Source: Hydrocarboniphaga sp. (GTDB lineage Bacteria; Pseudomonadota; Gammaproteobacteria; Nevskiales; Nevskiaceae). Taken from it: DNA of 64,000 bases. Positions 16,882-25,027 of the stretch are shown piece by piece (position 1 is the first letter of the stretch; each line of letters begins with the position of its first letter). Below the pieces are notes generated by a model that worked only from the letters and a program-made list of their open reading frames with translations, was not told the DNA's origin and searched no databases. Location of the stretch: positions 62,001 to 126,000 of the forward strand of contig NZ_JAQGNT010000059.1 of the NCBI RefSeq assembly GCF_028291725.1, given 5' to 3'. The position numbers were made by a program, and so were the translations under genes.

Positions 16882-18003
16882 ATGAAATCTGTCTGTATCA
16901 GCGGCACCGGCCTGTATACCCCGACCGAGTCGATTTCCAACGACGAGTTGGTGGCCTGCTACAACGCCTACGTCGGCGAATACAACGAGGAGCATGCAGC
17001 CGAGATTGCGGCCGGTTCGCTGCAAGCGCTGCCGCCGTCGAGTTCGGAATTCATCGTCAAGGCGTCCGGCATCCAGGCGCGCTACGTGGTGAACAAGTCC
17101 GGCGTGCTCGACACCCGGCGCATGCGGCCGCAAATCCGCACGCGCAGCAACGATGAGCCCTCGCTGATGGCCGAGATGGGCGTGGCTGCGGCGCGTCAGG
17201 CACTGCAGGCGGCGCGTCTAGAAGGCAGCGATATCGACTGCGTGCTGGTTGCCTGCTCGAACATGCAGCGTGCGTATCCGGCGATCGCGGTCGAGATTCA
17301 GAGCCTGCTCGGCGCTGCCGGTTACGGCTACGACATCAACGTTGCCTGTGCATCCGCCGCGTTCGGCGTGCAGGCCGCGGTCGACGCGCTGCGCAACGGC
17401 AGTGCCAGGCGCGCGCTGGTGATCAGCCCCGAGATTTGCTCGGGCCATCTGAACTTCCGCAATCGCGACTGCCATTTCATTTTCGGCGACGCCGCGACCG
17501 CGATCGTGGTCGAGGCCGCGGAGACGGCGCGCGGCGAGCGTAATTTCGAGATCCTGGGTACCCGGCTGCAGACGCAGTTCTCCAGCAATATCCGCAACAA
17601 CGCCGGCTTCCTGAATTCGGCCGAAGTGCCACCGCGTCCCTGGGACGACGTGCTGTTCCGCCAGGAGGGCCGCAAGGTTTTCAAGGAAGTCGTGCCGATG
17701 GTGTCCGAGCTGATCGCCGGCCATCTCGCGGATTTGCAGCTGGCGCCGGCGCAGGTCAAGCGTTTCTGGCTGCATCAGGCCAATCTGTCGATGAACGAAT
17801 ACATCACGCGCAGACTACTGGGCCGCGATGCCGAGCGCGCCGAAGCGCCGGTGATTCTCGACGAGTACGCCAATACCAGTTCGGCCGGCTCGGTGATCGC
17901 GTTCCACAAATATCAGCAGGATCTGGTCCCCGGCGATGTTGGCGTGCTGTGTGGTTTCGGTGCCGGCTACTCTGCCGGGTCCGTGATCATGCGCCGCATC
18001 TGA
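16882..18003 (+). CDS. Beta-ketoacyl-ACP synthase III family protein (FabH-like)
   Basis: The 373-residue thiolase-fold protein carries the full catalytic triad: Cys156 in NVACASAAFG, His298 in WLHQAN and Asn331 in YANTSSAGS. FabH-type enzymes condense acyl-CoA with malonyl-ACP to start fatty acid synthesis; longer relatives like this one (FabH2/PA3286-like) take medium-chain acyl-CoA. No other fab gene is adjacent, so a role outside the main fatty-acid operon is likely. OleA-type head-to-head condensation is a less likely alternative, since no oleBCD genes follow. The ATG at 16882 was chosen over 16846 because the conserved fold starts immediately after it. The 3' end overlaps a small minus-strand gene. 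Confidence 0.87.
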   Translation: MKSVCISGTGLYTPTESISNDELVACYNAYVGEYNEEHAAEIAAGSLQALPPSSSEFIVKASGIQARYVVNKSGVLDTRRMRPQIRTRSNDEPSLMAEMGVAAARQALQAARLEGSDIDCVLVACSNMQRAYPAIAVEIQSLLGAAGYGYDINVACASAAFGVQAAVDALRNGSARRALVISPEICSGHLNFRNRDCHFIFGDAATAIVVEAAETARGERNFEILGTRLQTQFSSNIRNNAGFLNSAEVPPRPWDDVLFRQEGRKVFKEVVPMVSELIAGHLADLQLAPAQVKRFWLHQANLSMNEYITRRLLGRDAERAEAPVILDEYANTSSAGSVIAFHKYQQDLVPGDVGVLCGFGAGYSAGSVIMRRI

Positions 18004-18248
18004 GCGCGCACCGCAGTGGCTAGAGCGGGCGACAGCAGCAGCAGATTCACCGTCGAACTGTAGATGCGCTGCTTCGCACGCAGGCTGTCGATGATGGCGC
18101 GATCGTCGTCGTGATGCAGCACGCGAAAGTCTTGCGGCTCGCTCCAGTGAGCTTCGATGCGGCGGAACGCGCGGAATGCCGTGCCCTTGGCGGCGTGCTC
18201 TGCCTCGTCGACTTCGCGCAGCGTGATCCAGTTTTTCTCCATGTTCAT
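17967..18248 (-). CDS. Small hypothetical protein overlapping the FabH-like gene 3' end
   Basis: The 93-residue protein begins MNMEKNWITLREVDEAEHA and has a balanced, folded-protein composition with a mid-region HHDDDRAIIDSLRAKQRIY. It has the look of a real small cytoplasmic protein rather than a shadow frame, because most of it lies outside the neighbouring gene. It is convergent with the FabH-like gene and overlaps it by 37 bases. No family was recognised. Confidence 0.6.
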   Translation of the reverse strand: MNMEKNWITLREVDEAEHAAKGTAFRAFRRIEAHWSEPQDFRVLHHDDDRAIIDSLRAKQRIYSSTVNLLLLSPALATAVRAQMRRMITDPAE

Positions 18249-18322
18249 ACCTTAGTGCCGCGGATTCGTGATCGTACTTGGGAACCGAGGCACTTTGTCG
18301 ATGATGCGCCGGGAGTCCGCGC

Positions 18323-18976
18323 TTGAACGACTGCGCGGACACCATCGCCGCCGACGCCAGTGGCTGGGAACGACGCCTGCGCGACGCACTGGCCGGCAGC
18401 AGCGATGCCGAGCCGCGGCCGATGAGCCGCACGGAACTGCCGCTGCATCTCGATCGTCTGATCGAGTCCGAATGGCTGGCAAAGCTGCGCCGCGCCGCGG
18501 TGCTGGTCCCGGTGGTGGACCGGCCCGGCGGGCCGACGGTGGTGCTGACGCAGCGCTCCGAGCACTTGCGCAACCATAAGGGCCAGATCAGCTTTCCGGG
18601 TGGCCGCCGTGACGATGACGATGTCGATTCGGTCGATACCGCGCTGCGCGAAGCCGAAGAAGAAATCGGCTTGCCGCGTCAGCATGTTGAAGTGCTCGGC
18701 TATCTGGACGACTATCCGACGATTTCGCTGTATCGCGTGACGCCGGTAGTCGGCGTGATCCGCGAGCTGCCGCTGCTGCGCATCGATGCCGCCGAGGTTG
18801 CCGAGGCTTTCGAGGTGCCCTTGTCGCTTTTGCTCGATCCTGCCTCCTACGAGCGGAAGCATCTTTTCTTCGGCACCGTGAAGCGGCCGTTTTACGAGGT
18901 GAATTACGGCAGCTACCGGATCTGGGGCGCGACCGCCGGCATGCTTTGGGATCTGTGCCGCAAGGTGAATGCTTGA
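18323..18976 (+). CDS. nudL: CoA pyrophosphatase, Nudix hydrolase (NudL/YeaB-like)
   Basis: The 217-residue product has the UPF0035/NudL signature LRNHKGQISFPGG directly before the Nudix box, which ends REAEEEIGL. NudL-type enzymes split CoA and its derivatives to 3',5'-ADP and phosphopantetheine. The longer spacing between GG and REAEEE, filled with DDDD, is normal for this subgroup. The first start is a TTG at 18323; an ATG at 18422 would still leave the domain intact, so the start is uncertain. The MazG-like gene begins about 100 bases downstream on the same strand, and both act on nucleotide pyrophosphate bonds. Confidence 0.88.
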   Translation: MNDCADTIAADASGWERRLRDALAGSSDAEPRPMSRTELPLHLDRLIESEWLAKLRRAAVLVPVVDRPGGPTVVLTQRSEHLRNHKGQISFPGGRRDDDDVDSVDTALREAEEEIGLPRQHVEVLGYLDDYPTISLYRVTPVVGVIRELPLLRIDAAEVAEAFEVPLSLLLDPASYERKHLFFGTVKRPFYEVNYGSYRIWGATAGMLWDLCRKVNA

Positions 18977-19079
18977 GCGCACTGCGACACGGTGTCTGCC
19001 GCGTAGCGGCAGTGGGTGCGGGAGCAGGGCGACTCGCTCACGCTTCCGACGGGTGCCTCTCATGCGGAAAGGTACGCCA

Positions 19080-19445
19080 GTGAGCGACCCGTTGATCGAA
19101 GCCGAAGCCCTGCAGTGCGACGCCGCGCTGCAGGGCTTCGACTGGAACACGCTCGCCGAGCTATGGCCGAAGCTGTTCGAGGAAATCGCCGAACTACAGG
19201 AAGCCGTCGATCAGGGCGCGGCGCGCCGGCTCGACGAACTCGGCGATCTGCTATTCATGGTGGTGAACATCGCACGCCATCTCGGCGCCGATCCGGCGGC
19301 GGCGCTGGCTACCGCGAATGCGAAATTCCGGCGCCGCTACGGCCATGTGATGGCGCATGCGGCGACGCTGCCGCCGCTCGGTTCGCCCGAGCGTCTCGAT
19401 CGAATGGAAGCGCTGTGGGTCGAGGCCAAGAAGCTGGGGCTGTAG
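19080..19445 (+). CDS. MazG-like nucleotide pyrophosphohydrolase (single C-terminal domain)
   Basis: The 121-residue protein matches only the C-terminal half of MazG: GFDWNTLAELWPKLFEEIAEL, then DELGDLLFMVVNIARHLG with the metal-binding acidic residues, then ANAKFRRRYGHV. Full MazG is about 265 residues with two such domains, so this is a half-size form. The GTG at 19080 has GGAAAGG eight bases ahead; an ATG at 19062 and a frame open to 18969 are alternatives with poorer signals. The TAG stop at 19443-19445 falls within a palindromic repeat. It likely cleans up non-canonical NTPs, inferred from the family. Confidence 0.8.
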   Translation: MSDPLIEAEALQCDAALQGFDWNTLAELWPKLFEEIAELQEAVDQGAARRLDELGDLLFMVVNIARHLGADPAAALATANAKFRRRYGHVMAHAATLPPLGSPERLDRMEALWVEAKKLGL

Positions 19446-19500
19446 CCCGGGTGAAACCCGGGGTTCGATCGCGCCGGCCCCCGGGTTTCACCCGGGCTAC
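19442..19500. repeat. Palindromic repeat family C
   Basis: Perfect 21-base arms, 19442-19462 and 19480-19500, of the type GTAGCCCGGGTGAAACCCGG form a hairpin that overlaps the MazG-like stop codon. Seen once in this window, but the form is that of a REP-like element. Confidence 0.85.
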
Positions 19501-19525
19501 CAATGCTGTAACCGCGCAGGGTTTT

Positions 19526-19604
19526 GTAGGTTGGGGTGAGCGTAGCGAACCCCAACATGGGTTCCGCGCCGACGTTGGGCATCGCTACGCTCAGCCCAAC
19601 CTAC
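19526..19604. repeat. Palindromic repeat family A, copy 3 (diverged)
   Basis: 31-base arms at 19526-19556 and 19574-19604. The left arm differs by one base from the family consensus (GTAGCGA in place of GCAGCGA), and the right arm has two further changes, so the arms pair imperfectly. It separates the convergent MazG-like and GlrR genes. Confidence 0.9.
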
Positions 19605-19607
19605 GAG

Positions 19608-20948
19608 CTATTCCTCGCCAACCGCCTTGAACTGCGTCGGCGCCAGCCCGTAGCGATTCAGCAGCTTGTAGAAATCCGTGCGATTGCGCCGCGCCAGCCG
19701 CGCCGCGCGGCTGATATTGCCCGACGACAGCTCCAGCAGCTGCCGCAGATACGCCCGAGTGAAATCGGCGCGAGCCTCGTCGAACGAGGCCAGGCTGCCG
19801 CTGGTTTCACCCAGGCAGCGGCGTGCGAGGGATGCGCTGATGATGCGCGCTGGCGCCAGTGCGGCGCAGCGCTCGACGACGTTGAACAACTGCCGCACGT
19901 TGCCCGGCCATGCGGACGCGACCAGCAGCTCCATCGCCTCCGGCGCACACACGCGCCGCGGGCCGCCGGCCGCATGCAGATAATCCAGGTGATGTGCCAC
20001 CAGCGCCGGAATATCTTCGCGGCGCTGATCCAGCGCCGGCAGGCGCAGGCGCACCACGTTCAGGCGATAGAACAGATCGGCGCGGAACGAGCCGTCCTCG
20101 ACACGCGCCTCCAGATCGCAGTGCGTCGCCGAAATGACCCGCACATCGACCCGCACCGTGCGCGTTTCGCCGAGTGGGCGCACTTCGCGCTCCTGCAGTA
20201 CGCGCAGCAGCTTGGCCTGCAGGTTCAGCGGCATGTCGCCGATTTCGTCGAGAAAAATGCTACCTCCTTCCGCGGCGCGGAACAGGCCGGGATGGTCGGT
20301 AGTGGCGCCGGTGAAACTGCCGCGCTTGTGGCCGAACAACTCGGATTCGAGCAGCTCCGAGGGTACGGCGGTGCAGTTGATCGCGACGAAAGGCCGCGGG
20401 CCGCGCGGACCGCCGCGATGGATCGCGCGCGCCAGGACCTCTTTGCCGCTGCCGCTGGCGCCGGTGATCAGGACCGCCGAGTCGGTGCGCGCGACACGTT
20501 CGGCATCGTCGAGCAGTGCATGCATCAGCGGGCTGCGCGTGACCACGTCATGTGCCCAGTTCTTGGTGCCGGCATGCAGCGGTTCGGTATAGCGGCGAAT
20601 GCAGGCGAGCAGGCCATCGCGATCGATGGGCTTCAACAGAAAGTCGACTGCGCCGGCGTGCGTTGCGCGCACCGCATCGGGCACGTCGCCATACGCCGAC
20701 AGGATTGCAACCGGCAGGCTCGGATGACGCTGCTGAATCTGCGTCATCAGCTGAATGCCGTCGAGCCCGGGCATGCGCATATCCGTCAGCACCATGTGCG
20801 GCCGCGCGATGTCGAGCCGTCGCAGGGCCTCTTCGCCAGAACCGGCCGCAATCACGCCATAGCCTTCGGATTCCAGGCGCAGAGTCAGGATACGCAGCAG
20901 TTTGCTATCGTCGTCAACGACTAATATTTGCGGGCTTTCCACTGTCAT
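19608..20948 (-). CDS. glrR: GlrR-type (QseF) sigma-54-dependent response regulator
   Basis: The 446-residue protein has a receiver domain (DDD at 12-14, phosphoacceptor Asp56 in LTDMRMPG, Lys in LLKPID), an AAA+ sigma-54 activation domain with Walker A GASGSGKE, the sigma-54 contact loop GSFTGA (canonically GAFTGA) and Walker B IFLDEIGDMP, and a Fis-type HTH at the C-terminus. The last helix region, NRTDFYKLLNRYGL, is nearly the same as in E. coli GlrR. The ATG at 20948 fits the receiver start; the frame runs further upstream but inside the neighbouring gene. It overlaps the QseG-like gene by 35 bases. In enterobacteria GlrR activates glmY at sites TGTC-N10-GACA; such sites lie upstream of the alginate operon here. 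Confidence 0.92.
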   Translation of the reverse strand: MTVESPQILVVDDDSKLLRILTLRLESEGYGVIAAGSGEEALRRLDIARPHMVLTDMRMPGLDGIQLMTQIQQRHPSLPVAILSAYGDVPDAVRATHAGAVDFLLKPIDRDGLLACIRRYTEPLHAGTKNWAHDVVTRSPLMHALLDDAERVARTDSAVLITGASGSGKEVLARAIHRGGPRGPRPFVAINCTAVPSELLESELFGHKRGSFTGATTDHPGLFRAAEGGSIFLDEIGDMPLNLQAKLLRVLQEREVRPLGETRTVRVDVRVISATHCDLEARVEDGSFRADLFYRLNVVRLRLPALDQRREDIPALVAHHLDYLHAAGGPRRVCAPEAMELLVASAWPGNVRQLFNVVERCAALAPARIISASLARRCLGETSGSLASFDEARADFTRAYLRQLLELSSGNISRAARLARRNRTDFYKLLNRYGLAPTQFKAVGEE

Positions 20949-21453
20949 TCCTGCCTGGTTGCTTGTCCGCTGCCGTATCCAGGCTGCGTTCGATCGAGAC
21001 GATCTTGTCGAGGCGGCGCTGCAGATCAGCATTCGACGCCTGGTATTCCAGCATCGTGTCGAGCTCGGCGACGCGCAGCTTGGCAAGGTTGCGCAGATCG
21101 GGATCTACCTGACTGCGCGAGCTGATCTTCTTCAAGTCCCGCTGAGCTGCGGCTGGGTCGTATCCGCTGTGCGAGGGCAGGCTTTGGAGCAGCGCGATCC
21201 GCAGACGGCCGGCTTCGCTGCCGGTATCACCGCGATGTGCGCGCCACAGCTTTTCGCGCTGATCGGGCGTTGCATTCATTGCCGCAACCAGGAATTCCAG
21301 TTGCGATGATGGTGATGAGCGCGCATCGCCGCGCGGACTTGCGTCAAGCACGCAGGCCGATAGCAGCATGCCTGCGCTAATCGCAGGGAACAGGCCAGAG
21401 CAGATGAAAGCGCGCGCCAGGCTGAGCATCTTCGATAGTGATTGTGCCACCAT
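20914..21453 (-). CDS. qseG: QseG-like outer-membrane lipoprotein
   Basis: The product (179 residues from the ATG at 21453) has a signal peptide with lipobox LSAC (Cys34), then a mostly helical, charged region ending in a coiled-coil-like stretch (NADLQRRLDKIVSIERSL). It sits between the GlrK-type kinase and the GlrR-type regulator, which is exactly where qseG (yfhG) lies in E. coli, where it interacts with the kinase. Sequence conservation in this family is low, so the name rests mainly on gene order and the lipobox. Starts at 21429 or 21537 are also possible; all overlap the kinase 3' end. Confidence 0.75.
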   Translation of the reverse strand: MVAQSLSKMLSLARAFICSGLFPAISAGMLLSACVLDASPRGDARSSPSSQLEFLVAAMNATPDQREKLWRAHRGDTGSEAGRLRIALLQSLPSHSGYDPAAAQRDLKKISSRSQVDPDLRNLAKLRVAELDTMLEYQASNADLQRRLDKIVSIERSLDTAADKQPGRNDSGKPANISR

Positions 21454-22885
21454 GAGCTTCTGCAACTTCCTTGACGATGGAGAGACCGACACCGGTGCCC
21501 CGGATGCCTTGTTCTTCGGCTTCGCCGCCGCGGACAAAGGGCTCGAAAATGTTCTGCTTCTCGGCTTCGGCGATGCCGCGGCCGTAGTCGCGCACGCTGA
21601 TTCTGCAATGCACCTGATCGCGGGCCGTGCGGATCTCGATCACGCTGCCGCTCGGTGCATGCTTCAGTGCATTGGTCAGCAGATTGTCCAGTGCGACGCG
21701 GATCTGCGAACGCTGGCCATGCAGCGGAATATCGTCGGCGGTGTCGACGTCGATGAACAGCTCACGTTTGGCCATCGCCAACGCGTGCATGGCCAGCACC
21801 TCGTCGAGCAGCGGCCGCGGCGCAAAGTCGACGCACCGCGCCTGACGCAGTCCGTCGTGCCACTGCGCATATGCCAGCAGATTGCTGATCAGCGAGTCGA
21901 GCTCGGCGGTCGCTTCGGACAGAATGCCGGCGACTTCGCTCTGTCTCGGCGTCAGTCCGCCGAGCGCGCCTTCGCACAGCATTTCGGTGCCTTCCCGAAG
22001 GCTTGCCAGCGGTGTTTTCAGCTCGTGCGAAACCTGGCGCAGAAAGCGGTCCTTGTCGGCTTCAAGCTGTGCTAGGCGCCGTCGCAGCCATTCGAGCTGT
22101 TCGCCGAGCCTATGCATCTCGCGCGGGAAGCCGATCGTGACGGCGGGCACGGCGCGGCCATGGCCGAGCGCGGCAATCGTGCGGTATATCTTGCGCAGCG
22201 GGCGGGTCACCGCCAGCGTGCAGGCGAAGGCGAGCAGCGCGGCGAGGGGGATCAGCGTGATCGCCGACATCATCATTTCGCGTCGCGCATGCAGCGTGGT
22301 ACCGCGCAGTTGATCGAGCCGCAGGATGGTGCGCTCGCGCATCAAGACGATGATGTCGTGCAGCTCGGTGGCGACCGCATGCAGCTGCTCGCCGGACCGA
22401 TCCCCATTGGCGGCTTCTTCGGTGCCGACGTCGGCTTCCCAGGTCCTGCGCGTGTCCAGCAGCTGCCTGCGCACTTGGGTAACCTGCGCAGCGAGCTCGA
22501 TTCCGAGCGGCTGTGCGGCCAGGCTCTGTGCGGTCGCGAGTGCAGAGTCCCAGCGCCGCTCCGCCAGTTGATACAGCTGAGGATCGCGCAGCACCAGATA
22601 CTGGCGCACGCTGCGCTCGACATCGTCCAGTTGGCTGTCGAGGTCACCGGCCAGTTGTGCAACGGTAACGCCTTCGTCGATCAGCGCCTCGGTGCTGTCG
22701 ATGATGCGTTCCAGGGACTGCCCGGCGAGCCACAACGCAAACAGCAGTGGCGTCGCCGCCAGCAGGCAGCCTCCACCGACGAGGCCGGCCATGGTTCGAG
22801 GCCGCCGCAGCAGCCAGTTCGCGAAGCGACGCGGGCTTTCGGCTCGCCGCAACGCGACATCGATGGGCACGCTGATGGTATTCAC
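21377..22885 (-). CDS. glrK: GlrK-type (QseE) membrane sensor histidine kinase
   Basis: About 502 residues. Two transmembrane helices (about 32-54 and 206-228) flank a helical periplasmic sensor. A HAMP-like linker follows, then the H-box FLRQVSHELKTPLASL with His287, the N-box NLLTNALKHAP, and the G2 box GTGVGLSIVKEV. It should phosphorylate the GlrR-type regulator encoded two genes downstream. The GTG at 22885 is the chosen start; the open frame extends far upstream without coding character, and 22870 is another possible start. The gene is transcribed away from the alginate operon, sharing the 22886-23383 intergenic region with it. Confidence 0.9.
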   Translation of the reverse strand: MNTISVPIDVALRRAESPRRFANWLLRRPRTMAGLVGGGCLLAATPLLFALWLAGQSLERIIDSTEALIDEGVTVAQLAGDLDSQLDDVERSVRQYLVLRDPQLYQLAERRWDSALATAQSLAAQPLGIELAAQVTQVRRQLLDTRRTWEADVGTEEAANGDRSGEQLHAVATELHDIIVLMRERTILRLDQLRGTTLHARREMMMSAITLIPLAALLAFACTLAVTRPLRKIYRTIAALGHGRAVPAVTIGFPREMHRLGEQLEWLRRRLAQLEADKDRFLRQVSHELKTPLASLREGTEMLCEGALGGLTPRQSEVAGILSEATAELDSLISNLLAYAQWHDGLRQARCVDFAPRPLLDEVLAMHALAMAKRELFIDVDTADDIPLHGQRSQIRVALDNLLTNALKHAPSGSVIEIRTARDQVHCRISVRDYGRGIAEAEKQNIFEPFVRGGEAEEQGIRGTGVGLSIVKEVAEAHGGTITIEDAQPGARFHLLWPVPCD

Positions 22886-23000
22886 TCGCTTTCGCGGTCC
22901 ACGGAAACCCAGCCCTTCCTTAGGCAATGAGCCGATTTCGGACGAAGTGGACTTAACCAGCGATGAACGCGGAGTTCGTCGGGTGCTCGGCTGCGCGAGC

Positions 23001-23018
23001 TGTCGCTGAATCGCGACA
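23001..23018. promoter_or_regulatory. Predicted GlrR binding site 1 (exact match)
   Basis: TGTCGCTGAATCGCGACA matches the enterobacterial GlrR consensus TGTC-N10-GACA exactly and is a 6-6-6 dyad (TGTCGC/GCGACA). Confidence 0.7.
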
Positions 23019-23099
23019 GGCCGCGCCTTGGCGTTCGCCGCAAGCGGCTGGTCGGCAGTACCGGGGCAGGAGTAACGGGCTGTGCTTGACGCTGCCCGG

Positions 23100-23117
23100 T
23101 GTTGCTCGATGGCGACA
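23100..23117. promoter_or_regulatory. Predicted GlrR binding site 2
   Basis: TGTTGCTCGATGGCGACA matches TGTC-N10-GACA with one mismatch and keeps the outer GC pairs of site 1. Confidence 0.6.
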
Positions 23118-23180
23118 GCGGCAGAAATGGTGCAGCGCATGCCGGTCGCCGGCGGTTTCGACGATTGGCAGAACGATTCT

Positions 23181-23198
23181 TGTCGCCAGATCGCGACG
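23181..23198. promoter_or_regulatory. Predicted GlrR binding site 3
   Basis: TGTCGCCAGATCGCGACG matches TGTC-N10-GACA with one mismatch in the last base and lies about 100 bases upstream of the sigma-54 -24 element, a normal enhancer distance. Confidence 0.65.
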
Positions 23199-23284
23199 CT
23201 TTTCAGCGTGTGCGGCGCGGCAATATTCGGCTTGACGGCGGGCACCGATCGCAAGTCACTGATCTCACAGGCAGCACTTCGAGC

Positions 23285-23300
23285 TGGCACGGCCATTGCC
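23285..23300 (+). promoter_or_regulatory. Sigma-54 promoter for the alginate operon
   Basis: TGGCACGGCCATTGCC matches the -24/-12 consensus TGGCACG-N4-TTGC, with GG (23286-23287) and GC (23298-23299) separated by exactly ten bases. Transcription would begin near 23311, giving a leader of about 73 bases before manC. Confidence 0.8.
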
Positions 23301-23383
23301 ATATTTCTGCTGCGAGTTGGTGGCAAGGATTGCCGGAAGACCGAGCTCGCATCGCCACGGGCAACCGCAACGAGAGGTGTGAC

Positions 23384-24874
23384 ATGGACGTTCCCCCTAG
23401 ACTTTTTCCTTCGATGATTTCGGCGCGAACCATCGTTCCGGTGCTGCTCGCCGGCGGTAGCGGCAGCCGGCTCTGGCCCTTGTCGCGAGAGCACTACCCT
23501 AAACAGTTTCATGCGCTGCTCGGTGCCGAAAGCCTGTTTCAGGACACCGTCGCGCGTGCATCGCAAATCGAGAACGCGCTCGGGCCGGTCGTGATCGGTG
23601 CCGAGAAGCATCGATTCGTCATCGCCGAGCAGCTGCGTCAATCGGATATCCGCGACGCATCCGTGCTGCTGGAGCCCGATGCGCGCAATACCGCGCCGGC
23701 GGTCGCGGTTGCCGCGCATTTCGTGATGGAGAATTTCGGATCCGAGGCTCTGGTCTTCGTGATGGCGGCCGATCATGCGATCGGCGACATCAAGGCGTTC
23801 ACCGAGGCGGTGACGGCCGCGGCCGAAGTCGCCGAGCGCGGTTACATCGTCACTTTCGGCATCAAGCCGACGCGCCCCGAAACCGGCTTCGGTTATCTGA
23901 AGGCCGGCCCCAGGCTCGGCACCAGCAGCGCCCATCTGGTCGAGAGCTTCGTCGAGAAACCCACGGCGACGCGCGCCCAGGAATTTATCGAGCAGGGCGA
24001 TCACTACTGGAACGGCGGCATGTTCCTGTTCCGCTCCGGCCAGTTCCTCGCCGAGCTGCGCAAGCACGAGCCGGCGACGTATGAGAAATCGCGTGAGGCG
24101 ATCGACAAGGGCCGCCGCGATAAAAATGTGATCAGCCTGGATGCCAAGTCCTTCAGCGGCTGCCGCGCCGATTCGGTCGACTATGCGGTGATGGAAAAGA
24201 GCGACCAGCTGGCGCTGGTGCCGCTGGATGCCGACTGGGACGACGTCGGCTCCTGGAATTTTCTCGAGCGTCTACCCGAGCAGGACGCCGACGGCAACCG
24301 TAGCCGCGGCGATGTGATGTTCGAGTCCTCGCACGGCAACCTGGTGCATTCCGGTGGGCGGCTGATCGCGATGGTCGGCGTCGATGATCATGTTGTCGTG
24401 GAGACCGAAGACGCGGTGCTGGTGGTTCCGCGCAGCCGTGTGCAGGACGTCAAAAAACTGGTGCAGCAGCTGAAGCGCCGCAAACGCAGCGAGGCCGATG
24501 CGCACCGCCGCGTCTATCGGCCCTGGGGCTTCTACGAAACCGTTGCGTTTGGCGAGCGCTTTCAGGTCAAGCGTATTGCCGTCAAGCCAGGCGAGCAGCT
24601 GAGCCTGCAGATGCATTACCACCGCGCCGAGCACTGGGTGGTGGTCAAGGGCTCGGCGATGGTCACTTGCGGAGACAAGCGCTTCATCGTGTCCGAAAAC
24701 GAGTCGACCTATATCCCGACCGCCCAGGTTCACCGCCTGGAAAACCCGGGACGCGTGACGCTGGAGCTGATCGAAGTCCAGTCCGGCTCCTATCTGGGCG
24801 AGGACGACATCGTGCGCATGAGCGATGTCTACGGCCGCATCGAAAGCAAGGCCGACAGCCTCGCAAAAACCTGA
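23384..24874 (+). CDS. algA: Bifunctional mannose-6-phosphate isomerase / mannose-1-phosphate guanylyltransferase (AlgA/ManC)
   Basis: The 496-residue enzyme has the N-terminal nucleotidyltransferase motif GGSGSRLWPLSREHYPKQF (about residues 23-41), FVEKP in the middle and a C-terminal type II isomerase cupin (RPWGFYE, then QMHYHRAEHWVVV). It makes mannose 6-phosphate from fructose 6-phosphate and GDP-mannose from mannose 1-phosphate, the first and third steps of alginate precursor synthesis. The ATG at 23384 has GAGAGG six bases ahead; a longer frame starting at 23099 would run through the sigma-54 promoter and is rejected. In Pseudomonas algA ends the operon; here it is first. Confidence 0.93.
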   Translation: MDVPPRLFPSMISARTIVPVLLAGGSGSRLWPLSREHYPKQFHALLGAESLFQDTVARASQIENALGPVVIGAEKHRFVIAEQLRQSDIRDASVLLEPDARNTAPAVAVAAHFVMENFGSEALVFVMAADHAIGDIKAFTEAVTAAAEVAERGYIVTFGIKPTRPETGFGYLKAGPRLGTSSAHLVESFVEKPTATRAQEFIEQGDHYWNGGMFLFRSGQFLAELRKHEPATYEKSREAIDKGRRDKNVISLDAKSFSGCRADSVDYAVMEKSDQLALVPLDADWDDVGSWNFLERLPEQDADGNRSRGDVMFESSHGNLVHSGGRLIAMVGVDDHVVVETEDAVLVVPRSRVQDVKKLVQQLKRRKRSEADAHRRVYRPWGFYETVAFGERFQVKRIAVKPGEQLSLQMHYHRAEHWVVVKGSAMVTCGDKRFIVSENESTYIPTAQVHRLENPGRVTLELIEVQSGSYLGEDDIVRMSDVYGRIESKADSLAKT

Positions 24875-24882
24875 TGCCTGCA

Positions 24883-24923
24883 CCACTGACGCGGCGCGCT
24901 CCGGAAGCGCGCCGCGTCAGTGG
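24883..24923 (+). other. Strong hairpin between algA and algD
   Basis: Arms 24883-24900 and 24906-24923 are perfect 18-base complements with a 5-base loop. No T tract follows, so it looks more like an mRNA stability or processing element than an intrinsic terminator. Seen once in the window. Confidence 0.8.
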
Positions 24924-25027
24924 AGCGACGCCCGTCACCGCGCAAACAGTTTCACTCCGCCTCGCCTTGTATCGCTCTCTTGTGTCGCTCTTTTGAATCG
25001 CTACTTTGAACAGGAAACCGCTCAATC

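Larger units (their letters stand above)
22886..23383. promoter_or_regulatory. Divergent control region between glrK and the alginate operon
   Basis: About 500 bases without a convincing gene. It contains three GlrR-type dyads (23001, 23100, 23181) and one sigma-54 promoter (23285-23300) reading toward manC. Open frames crossing it in both directions look like read-through extensions of the flanking genes. I saw no clear promoter for glrK on the minus strand. Confidence 0.75.

Noticed and set aside
18969-19079. Longer start for the MazG-like protein
   Set aside because: The added residues are Arg/Gly/Ser-rich without similarity to MazG, and the GTG at 19080 has a better ribosome-binding site.
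23099-23383. Long N-terminal extension of AlgA
   Set aside because: It would pass through the sigma-54 promoter and a GlrR site, and AlgA begins around MDVPPRLF.
23301-23383. A GlmY-like small RNA gene from the sigma-54 promoter
   Set aside because: Only about 73 bases separate the predicted start from algA, and no terminator lies in that gap; a leader is more likely.
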